A DNA stretch of 11,259 bases from Conexibacteraceae bacterium (GTDB lineage: Bacteria > Actinomycetota > Thermoleophilia > Solirubrobacterales > Solirubrobacteraceae): assembly GCA_009785395.1 (NCBI GenBank), contig WQWK01000044.1, positions 1 to 11,259 of the forward strand, read 5' to 3'. This document shows positions 5,569 to 11,259 of the stretch, one piece after another. The position numbers and the translations under genes are program-made. The notes below the pieces were generated by a model, which saw only the letters and a list, made by a program, of their open reading frames with translations, did no database searches and was not told the DNA's origin. Every line of letters begins with the position of its first letter. The stretch's first letter is position 1.

Positions 5569-6764
5569 GCACCACCGCGATCCCGACCCCCACGGCTCCC
5601 GGCGAGCTGACCCCAGAGCAGCAGGAGCTTCGGCAGCGCGCTGCCGCATTCGTCGACGACGTCCTGATCCCACTCGAGCTTGAGGCCGAAGAACTGGGCG
5701 GACGGCTGCCCGAGCAGACCATCGCGGAGATCCGCCGCGCCGCGATCGCCGCCCGGCTGCACGGCGGGCGCGTCCCAGTCGAGCACGGCGGTCAGGAATG
5801 GTCGATGTTCGAGTGGTTCCTGGTCAACGAGCAATTCGGCCGCGTCACCAACGGCCTGCACTGGCACGTCCCCAGCGTCTACAACGTGCTGCTCAGCGGG
5901 ACGCCCGACCAGATCGAGCGCTACGTGGGCCCCGCGCTGCGCGGGGAGGGCGGCGACGCCTATGCCGTGACCGAGGCGGAGGCCGGGTCGGACCCGGGCG
6001 GCATCGCCTCGACCGCGGTGGCGACCGACGCCGGCTGGCGGATCAACGGCGAGAAGTGGTTCGTGACCTCCGGCGACGTCGCGCGCGTGCTGATCGTGAT
6101 GGCGAATGTCGTCGACGGCACCGACCTGCTGCCGACCCTGTTCCTGATCGAGCCGGACGCGCCCGGGGTCGACTTCGTCGACGACCCGAAGTTCACGCAC
6201 AACTACCCGCACGGCCACCCGACGATCCGCTTCACCGACGTCGAGGTCGCTGCCGACGCGGTGATCGGCGGGATCGGCAACGGCCTCGAGCTGCAGCGCG
6301 CCTGGTTCACGGAGGAGCGGCTCGGGATCGCCACACACGGGTTGGGGGCGATGTCGCGCCTGCTCGAGGAGACGCTCCGCTGGACCCAGACGCGCATGCA
6401 GGGCGGCACGCGCATCCTCGACTACCAGGGGATCTCGTTCCCGCTCGCCGACTCGGCGACCGATGCGGCTGCCGGCCGGCTGCTGGCGCTGAACGTCGCG
6501 CAGCTTGTCGACGCCGGGGCAGATGTGAAACTCGTCCATGCCAAGGCCTCGATGGCCAAGCTGTTCGTCTCCGAGGCCGCGGGCCGTTGCGCGGACCGCG
6601 CGGTGCAGGCCTTCGGCGGTCGCGGCTATATGCGCAGCAACGTCGCCGAGCGCTTCAACCGCGAGCTGCGCGTCGACCGCATCTGGGAGGGCACGAATGA
6701 GATCCAGCGCCTGATCGTGGCGCGGGCGCTGGAGCGTCGCGGTGTCGCGGCGACGATCCGCTAG
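5565..6764 (+). CDS. Acyl-CoA dehydrogenase
   Basis: 399-aa FAD flavoprotein of usual family length, expected to introduce a 2,3-double bond into an acyl-CoA and pass electrons to ETF. The FAD/substrate motif YAVTEAEAGSD (133-143) and WFVTSG (165-170) are intact. The C-terminal part has QAFGGRGYMRSN (348-359) and DRIWEGTNEIQRLIVARAL (371-389), where Glu375 matches the catalytic base of medium-chain acyl-CoA dehydrogenase. AAAGGA four bases before the ATG is a good ribosome site. The gene is coupled at its start to the 125-aa gene, and its stop is 3 bp before the acyl-CoA synthetase start. With a CoA ligase next door and a Rieske oxygenase divergent, the substrate may be the CoA thioester of an amine-derived or betaine-derived acid (compare butyrobetainyl-CoA and MMPA-CoA dehydrogenases). 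Ordinary fatty-acid or branched-chain substrates remain possible. Confidence 0.93.
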   Translation: MSTTAIPTPTAPGELTPEQQELRQRAAAFVDDVLIPLELEAEELGGRLPEQTIAEIRRAAIAARLHGGRVPVEHGGQEWSMFEWFLVNEQFGRVTNGLHWHVPSVYNVLLSGTPDQIERYVGPALRGEGGDAYAVTEAEAGSDPGGIASTAVATDAGWRINGEKWFVTSGDVARVLIVMANVVDGTDLLPTLFLIEPDAPGVDFVDDPKFTHNYPHGHPTIRFTDVEVAADAVIGGIGNGLELQRAWFTEERLGIATHGLGAMSRLLEETLRWTQTRMQGGTRILDYQGISFPLADSATDAAAGRLLALNVAQLVDAGADVKLVHAKASMAKLFVSEAAGRCADRAVQAFGGRGYMRSNVAERFNRELRVDRIWEGTNEIQRLIVARALERRGVAATIR

Positions 6765-6767
6765 CGA

Positions 6768-9005
6768 ATGTCTGAGCTCGATCGTCTGCTGCGCCCGCGG
6801 TCGGTGGCCGTCGTCGGCGCCACCGACCGCCCCGGCAGCTACGCGGCCCAGGCGCTGATCAACCTCGGCACCACCGGCTTTCCCGGGGAGGTGTGGGGCG
6901 TCAACCCCGGCCGGACAGAGGTGTTTGGGCGGCCGTGCGTGCCGTTGGTCGCCGACCTGCCGGTGGCCGTCGACGCGGTGATCGTCGCGATCCCGGCCGC
7001 CGGCGTGCCCGCGGTGATCGAGCAGGCCGGCGCGCGCGGCTGCGGCGGCGCGATCGTCTTCAGCGCCGGCTTTGCAGAGATCGCCGGGGGCGCGGCACTC
7101 GAGCGCGCGCTGATCGACGCCGCGGCGCTGCACGACCTGGCGGTCTGCGGCCCGAACTGCAACGGAGTCGTCGCGATGCACGCGCGCGCCGCGATGTGGG
7201 GCGATGCGGTCGCGCCGCGTGATCCGGGCACGGTCGGGCTCGTGTCGCAGAGCGGCAACGTCGCCGTCAACGCGCTCGCGGCGGAGCGCGGGCTGCGCTT
7301 CCACACCGTGATCTCGAGCGGCAACCAGGCGGTGCTGTCGGCCGCGGATTATCTGGAGGCGCTCGCGCACCAGGACGATCTACGGTCGGTGGCGCTGTAC
7401 TTGGAGGACGATGGCGGCCCGCGGCTGTTGGACGGGTTGATCGCGTGCGCCGAAGCGGGTATCCGGGTCGCGGTGCTGAAGGTCGGGAGCTCGGCGGCGG
7501 GCGCGCGGGCGGCGGCGGCGCACAGCGGCGCGCTGGCCGGCGACCAGCGCGTGTTCCGGGCGCTGCTCGACGAGGCGGGCGCGGTCTGCGTCGACGAGCT
7601 GCATGAGCTCCTGGAGGTGGCGAAGGCGTTTGCGGCCACCGCGCCGCCCAGGCCGGCGCCGGTGGCCCGGCTCGCGCCGGCGGCCACGGCTCCGCTCACA
7701 CCGGCGGACGCTGGCGGGAGCGGCCTGGCGATCCTCACCTGCTCGGGCGGAGACTCGGCGCAGGGTGCCGATGAGGCGGCCCGGCGCGGGCTCGCGCTCC
7801 CGGACTTCTCCCCCGCGACCCGCGAGCGCCTGCGCGAGCTGCTGCCGCCCGCGGCGACGGTCGCGAACCCGCTCGACTACACCGCGATGATCTGGGGCGA
7901 CGCAGGCGCGCTGGAGGAGTTGCTGATCGCGGTCGCGGCCGATCCCGCGGTCGGGCAGGTGCTCGTGTTCTATGACCAGCCCCGCGACCTGGACGCGACA
8001 GCCGGCGAGTCCTGGGGCGCCGTGCGCGACGGGATCATTGCCGGTGCCGCGCGCGTGGACGTGCCCGTGATCGTCTCCTCGACGCTGCCAGAGCTGCTCG
8101 ACGATGCGGCTGCCTGGCGGTTCGCCTCACACGGAATCGCGCCCGTCGCCGGGCTGCGCGCGGGACTGCTGTGTGCCGCGGCGCTGCAGAGCACGCCCGG
8201 AGATCCGCAGCGGCTGCGGGAGATCGTGGCCACCGCACGGCCGCTCGGCGGATTGGAGAGCGGTGGGCGCGCGGCGCCCGCGGACCCCGCCGTCGCATGG
8301 CTCTCGGAGCACGAATCGAAGGAGCTGCTGCGCGGCGCCGATGTCACGGTCCCGGAGGGCCGGCTGGTCGACGATGAGGACGCTGCCGCCCGTGCGCTGG
8401 CCGAGCTCGGTGCCCCGCTCGTGCTGAAGCTGAGCGCGGCCGCCGTGCAGCACAAGACCGAGCTGGGCGGAGTCGAGCTGGGGCTGTGCTCGGAGGCGGA
8501 GACGCGGGCCGCGTATCGGCGGCTGGCGGCACTGGCGACCGCCCACGGTGGCGCCGTGCTGGCCGAGCGGATGGCCCCGGCCGGCGCTGAGCTGCTGGTC
8601 GCCGCACGCGCCGACACGATCGTGCCGGTGCTGGTGATCGGCCTCGGCGGCATCTGGACCGAGCTGCTGGATGACGTCGTGATCGTCCCGCTTCCGGCGA
8701 GCGCGGCGCGCATCGAGCGCGCCCTGCGCTCGCTGCGCGGCGCGTCGATCTTCGCCGGCGGCCGCGGACGGGCGGCCCGCGACATCGCCGCCGCCGCCGC
8801 GCTGATCGAGCGCTGCGGCGAGCTGTTGCTTGGGCGCGGGCTCGAGTTGATCGAGCTCAATCCGGTGATCGTCGGCGACCATGGCGCGGTCGCCGTCGAC
8901 GCGACCATTCGCGCCCGCAGCGCCGGGCCGATCAGCCGGCCGGAACCGCCTCAGGCGGCGCAGCCTGCTTCCTGCGCTCCTGCAGGTCGAAGTAGTAGAG
9001 CGTGA
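6768..9005 (+). CDS. Acyl-CoA synthetase, ADP-forming type (fused alpha and beta subunits)
   Basis: 745-aa nucleotide-diphosphate-forming acyl-CoA ligase, catalysing acid + CoA + ATP to acyl-CoA + ADP + Pi. Order: CoA-binding Rossmann domain (about 5-135, SVAVVGATDRPGSY), succinyl-CoA-ligase-like domain (about 150-290) with LVSQSGN (158-164) and the phosphohistidine motif AHSGALAG (His252), a linker and second ligase domain (about 318-480), and a C-terminal ATP-grasp domain (about 510-715) with QHKTELGGVELG (His562) and the ELNPVIV metal-binding motif (696-702). All key histidines are present, so it looks active. It starts 3 bp after the acyl-CoA dehydrogenase and shares its operon; no clear Shine-Dalgarno is seen. 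Residues beyond about 717 form a Pro/Ala/Ser tail outside the family core, and this part overlaps the convergent gene. DddX, an ATP-dependent DMSP lyase, belongs to the same superfamily, so a lyase variant cannot be excluded. Exact acid unknown. Confidence 0.92.
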   Translation: MSELDRLLRPRSVAVVGATDRPGSYAAQALINLGTTGFPGEVWGVNPGRTEVFGRPCVPLVADLPVAVDAVIVAIPAAGVPAVIEQAGARGCGGAIVFSAGFAEIAGGAALERALIDAAALHDLAVCGPNCNGVVAMHARAAMWGDAVAPRDPGTVGLVSQSGNVAVNALAAERGLRFHTVISSGNQAVLSAADYLEALAHQDDLRSVALYLEDDGGPRLLDGLIACAEAGIRVAVLKVGSSAAGARAAAAHSGALAGDQRVFRALLDEAGAVCVDELHELLEVAKAFAATAPPRPAPVARLAPAATAPLTPADAGGSGLAILTCSGGDSAQGADEAARRGLALPDFSPATRERLRELLPPAATVANPLDYTAMIWGDAGALEELLIAVAADPAVGQVLVFYDQPRDLDATAGESWGAVRDGIIAGAARVDVPVIVSSTLPELLDDAAAWRFASHGIAPVAGLRAGLLCAAALQSTPGDPQRLREIVATARPLGGLESGGRAAPADPAVAWLSEHESKELLRGADVTVPEGRLVDDEDAAARALAELGAPLVLKLSAAAVQHKTELGGVELGLCSEAETRAAYRRLAALATAHGGAVLAERMAPAGAELLVAARADTIVPVLVIGLGGIWTELLDDVVIVPLPASAARIERALRSLRGASIFAGGRGRAARDIAAAAALIERCGELLLGRGLELIELNPVIVGDHGAVAVDATIRARSAGPISRPEPPQAAQPASCAPAGRSSRA
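8932..9005. other. 74-bp tail-to-tail overlap of two coding regions
   Basis: The acyl-CoA synthetase (plus strand) and the Vps62-like membrane protein (minus strand) share these bases. The synthetase contributes a non-conserved-looking C-terminal tail, and the membrane protein its QERRKQAAPPEAVPAG cytoplasmic end. No terminator hairpin with a T-run is visible on either strand. Confidence 0.8.
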
Positions 9006-10914
9006 GCGCGATCGCCGCGTAGGGAACCACCAGCGCGTAGACGATCGCGCCGGTGATGTCGATGAAGGTCAGCGACTGAGAGGTGATCAGCAGCAGGAGC
9101 ACGCCGAGCAGCGGGCCCGAGAGGATCGCGATCGAGTTGACCAGGAGGGTCATCCCGAAGGTCCGCCACCAACTGCGGCGAGTGAGACGGCGGCTGGCGC
9201 GCAGGCTGCCGATCGTGCTCTCGTTCTCGAGCACGCAAGCCTGCACGAAGAATGACGTCCGGACGAAATACCAGATCGCGAACGGGATCCCGATCACGGT
9301 GAGAACCAGGATCGCGATCACCATGAACTGCAGCCAGGTGGCCCTGATCAACGCGCTGTCGTTGCGGCCCGCCAGCTTGTAAGCACGGAGCGTGTCCACC
9401 GGCCCGACGGTGTCGAGCTCGTTGAGCGCCGCCGACACCGCCGCGGTGACGGCGGCGGCCGCGAACGCGGCGCCGATGTCGCCGATGAGCAGGGCGAAGA
9501 TCGCCGTTCCGGCACCCCCGTCGCCGTCGAGGCTGACGAAGCCGCCGAGGCCGGTGAGGTGGAAGAGGACCCACTGGACCCCGGCGGCGGCGAACGACAC
9601 GGGGATGAAGACCGCGCCGATGCCGATGAAGGTCAGCGGGCTGCGCCGGTAGATGCTGGCCGCCGCGCGCAGGATCTGGCCGCCGCGACGCGACCTGCGC
9701 ACCGGCCAGGGCTCCCGCGGACGCCATTGCGTCCGGCGCGCGGACCCGGCGATCACCAGCACGATCAGAATGCACAGCAGGAAGAACCAGACGGGATGGA
9801 GCAGGCCCCAGTTCATCGCGATCGATGCGCGGTCCACCGCTCCGCAGAAGAAGCTGGTGACGCTGAGCCCGAGCACGTGAGCGCCGGGCACGACCAGGCT
9901 GCGCGTGCGCAGGCCGTTGGCCCAGGTGATCGGATGCGTCCACTGCTCGCTCTCCGCCGGCCCATGGATGCCGTTGTTGATGCCGCGCTGCTTCTGGCCC
10001 CAGCGGCCGGGGAAGTTGAGCCATGCGAACCGCGAGTCGACCGGCACCGGCGTGTCCGGCAACAGCACGGTGTGCACCGGGACCCGCTCGGTCGAGTGCC
10101 TGGTGTCCTCACAGCCGAACACGGTCGAGCCGCCCGTCCCGAGATAGAGCTTCTGCTGGAAGTAGGCGGCGTGCGCCCCGGTGACGATGTAGTTGACCGG
10201 ATGCGTGCCCTCCTTGGTGAGCTTCGGATCGTCCCAGGCCCCGCGCTCACCGCCCGCATGCTGGGCGAGGTCGACCTGATACGGACCCTTCTTGAGCGCC
10301 GCTTCCGGGGTGGCCGCATCGAAATCGACCTGCGTCATCTCCCAGTCGGCCTCATGCTTGTTGGTGAAGTCGTTGAAGGTGTAGAAGAACCAGTACTGCA
10401 CCGCCAGCTTGCCCGGATGCTCGGGGTCGGTCGCGATGTGCGCGTAGACGCTCGGCTCGCGGTCTCCGAACCAGCGCACGAACTGCTTCTCGTAGAAGCA
10501 CTCCGGCCTGAGCGCGTTGCCGCCGAAGTCGACGTGATCACCCGGGGCCCCGGCCGACAGGTCCTGCGCCGTCGGGGCCCGCTTCAGGATCGTGCCGCGT
10601 GAGTTGCGCAGCGTCACCTCGGGCTGCCCGAAGACGATGTCCACGGTCGTCGGGCGGAACGCCTCGCCCGGTCCGCACAGCTTGTGCTGAGGCTGCAGCA
10701 TGACCACCGGCGTGTACCGCTCGGCCAGAGTCATGGCTGCCGAGGTGTCGGCCTTGGCTTCCGCGGGAGGCCCCGCTTGGCCTCCCGCGGCCCCCGCCTG
10801 GCCCCCGGCCGCCGCCCCCGCGGGAACGGCCAGCACCGCAGCGAGCGCGAGCAACCCCACCATGAGCCGTAGCCGACACCACCGTGTCGCGCCCGGCAGC
10901 CCCACCCAGCCCAC
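8932..10914 (-). CDS. Exported Vps62-like domain fused to a six-helix membrane domain
   Basis: 660-aa protein. Residues 11-36 look like a signal peptide (RWCRLRL, then a hydrophobic run ending near PAGAAA), followed by a Gly/Ala/Gln linker with GGQAG twice (37-48). Residues about 62-345 resemble the Vps62/DUF946-type fold: ERYTPVVMLQPQHKL, VQYWFFYTFNDFTNKHEADW (172-191), and HPVNYIVTGAHAAYF (238-252). Membrane segments lie near 371-391, 426-451, 469-498, 527-551, 586-610 and 620-642, ending with YYFDLQERRK, a pattern seen in GPDPase-membrane-domain-like proteins. It should be anchored with the first domain outside the cell. Function unknown. The GTG at 10914, 6 bp after the protease stop, keeps the charged n-region; an ATG at 10863 (residue 18) is the alternative. 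The gene is probably co-transcribed with the HtrA-like gene. The Vps62 assignment is from motif memory, moderate confidence; the coding and topology calls are firmer. Confidence 0.75.
   Translation of the reverse strand: MGWVGLPGATRWCRLRLMVGLLALAAVLAVPAGAAAGGQAGAAGGQAGPPAEAKADTSAAMTLAERYTPVVMLQPQHKLCGPGEAFRPTTVDIVFGQPEVTLRNSRGTILKRAPTAQDLSAGAPGDHVDFGGNALRPECFYEKQFVRWFGDREPSVYAHIATDPEHPGKLAVQYWFFYTFNDFTNKHEADWEMTQVDFDAATPEAALKKGPYQVDLAQHAGGERGAWDDPKLTKEGTHPVNYIVTGAHAAYFQQKLYLGTGGSTVFGCEDTRHSTERVPVHTVLLPDTPVPVDSRFAWLNFPGRWGQKQRGINNGIHGPAESEQWTHPITWANGLRTRSLVVPGAHVLGLSVTSFFCGAVDRASIAMNWGLLHPVWFFLLCILIVLVIAGSARRTQWRPREPWPVRRSRRGGQILRAAASIYRRSPLTFIGIGAVFIPVSFAAAGVQWVLFHLTGLGGFVSLDGDGGAGTAIFALLIGDIGAAFAAAAVTAAVSAALNELDTVGPVDTLRAYKLAGRNDSALIRATWLQFMVIAILVLTVIGIPFAIWYFVRTSFFVQACVLENESTIGSLRASRRLTRRSWWRTFGMTLLVNSIAILSGPLLGVLLLLITSQSLTFIDITGAIVYALVVPYAAIALTLYYFDLQERRKQAAPPEAVPAG
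10761..10790 (-). repeat. Perfect 12-bp inverted repeat near the start of the Vps62-like gene
   Basis: CCGCGGGAGGCC (10761-10772) and GGCCTCCCGCGG (10779-10790) are exact complements with a 6-nt loop. They lie about 125-154 nt into the coding region, in the Gly/Ala/Pro linker after the signal peptide. The RNA hairpin would be very stable. It may be chance in low-complexity sequence or an early-elongation control element. Confidence 0.5.
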
Positions 10915-10920
10915 TAGCGG

Positions 10921-11259
10921 CTATCTCGCTGCGAGCGTGATCGTCGCATTCGCCTGGCGGCCGTTGCGTGTGTACTCGAGCTGCAGCTTGTCACCCGGCC
11001 GCCTGGTGAGCGTCACCGCCATCAGCTGATCGGTGCTCACGGCCTGCTGTCCGTCGATGCGGGTGATGACGTCGCCCTCCCGGAGCCCGGCGGCAGCCGA
11101 GGGCCCGCCCGCGGTGACGGCGAGCACCAGCAGCCCCTGACCCGGGCCTGCCTCCCCGGCCGCACTGGCCCCCAGCGGCTGCGTCTGGATGCCGATGAAG
11201 GCGTGGGTCACGCGGCCGTTGGCGATCAGCTCGTTCCCGATCCGCATCGCGGAGTTCAC
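10921..11259 (-). CDS. C-terminal PDZ part of an HtrA/DegP-like serine protease (5' end beyond window)
   Basis: The frame is open to the window edge and the visible 112 codons match the end of a trypsin-like HtrA protease. The first residues, NSAMRIGNELIANGRVTHAF, correspond to the segment joining the protease domain to the PDZ domain (usually preceded by an FAIPV-type strand). The GTG at the edge is therefore most likely an internal Val and not the start. The PDZ domain covers about 21-110: FIGIQTQPLG, GLLVLAVTAGGPSAAAGLREGD (near 42-63), VITRIDGQQAVSTDQLMAVT. The catalytic His-Asp-Ser triad lies outside the window. Such proteins are envelope proteases, often membrane-anchored in actinobacteria. 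It is 6 bp upstream of the Vps62-like gene in the same orientation, suggesting one operon. Confidence 0.88.
   Translation of the reverse strand: MNSAMRIGNELIANGRVTHAFIGIQTQPLGASAAGEAGPGQGLLVLAVTAGGPSAAAGLREGDVITRIDGQQAVSTDQLMAVTLTRRPGDKLQLEYTRNGRQANATITLAAR

Noticed and set aside
5181..7370. 729-codon open frame on the minus strand
   Set aside because: It lies antisense to the 125-aa gene, the acyl-CoA dehydrogenase and the start of the synthetase, all with clear family motifs or coding signal. Its product is a His/Arg/Asp-rich composition typical of the antisense of GC-rich genes, with no recognisable motif.
7970..8908. 312-codon minus-strand open frame opposite the synthetase
   Set aside because: Ser/Ala/Arg-rich antisense product; the plus strand carries intact ATP-grasp and phosphohistidine motifs.
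9559..10602. 347-codon plus-strand open frame opposite the Vps62-like gene
   Set aside because: Antisense shadow with Arg/Asp/His-rich composition and no domain, while the minus strand encodes clear membrane segments.

Overview
The window is very GC-rich, with strong G/C preference at third codon positions, short intergenic gaps, start-stop overlaps and several GTG starts. This fits a high-GC actinobacterium. A deep-branching soil lineage such as Solirubrobacterales/Thermoleophilia is a guess from overall style and cannot be proved here. I see no rRNA, tRNA, CRISPR array, insertion sequence or phage gene, and coding density is near 100 percent.

Region 1 (9-3335) is a divergent pair around a 137-bp control region (1879-2015). 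Leftward runs a BetI-like TetR repressor followed, with a 14-bp overlap, by a PotD-like polyamine/betaine-type substrate-binding lipoprotein whose stop codon lies 9 bp from the window edge. Rightward runs a flavin amine oxidase. The control region carries a likely sigma-70-type promoter, two short inverted repeats that could be operators, and a possible structured leader.

Region 2 (3361-9005) is a second divergent unit around a 49-bp gap (5142-5190). Leftward: a Rieske non-heme iron oxygenase of the glycine betaine/carnitine/stachydrine type, then a second BetI-like TetR coupled to it by a GTGA overlap. Rightward: an unrecognised 125-aa protein, coupled by ATGA to an acyl-CoA dehydrogenase, then 3 bp later a fused ADP-forming acyl-CoA synthetase. 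Read together, regions 1 and 2 look like a regulated pathway that imports an amine or quaternary-ammonium compound, removes N-substituents oxidatively (Rieske enzyme, amine oxidase), converts the carbon acid to a CoA thioester and oxidises it. The substrate cannot be named from sequence. The ABC permease/ATPase and the Rieske reductase are not in the window.

Region 3 (8932-11259, minus strand) is unrelated: the C-terminal PDZ end of an HtrA-like protease, cut by the window edge, followed 6 bp later by a 660-aa exported/membrane protein that joins a Vps62-like extracytoplasmic domain to a six-helix membrane domain. Its 3' end overlaps the 3' end of the acyl-CoA synthetase gene by 74 bp, tail to tail.

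The main candidates for something undescribed are the amine/betaine-to-CoA gene set with its unknown 125-aa leader gene, and the Vps62-membrane fusion paired with an HtrA-type protease.
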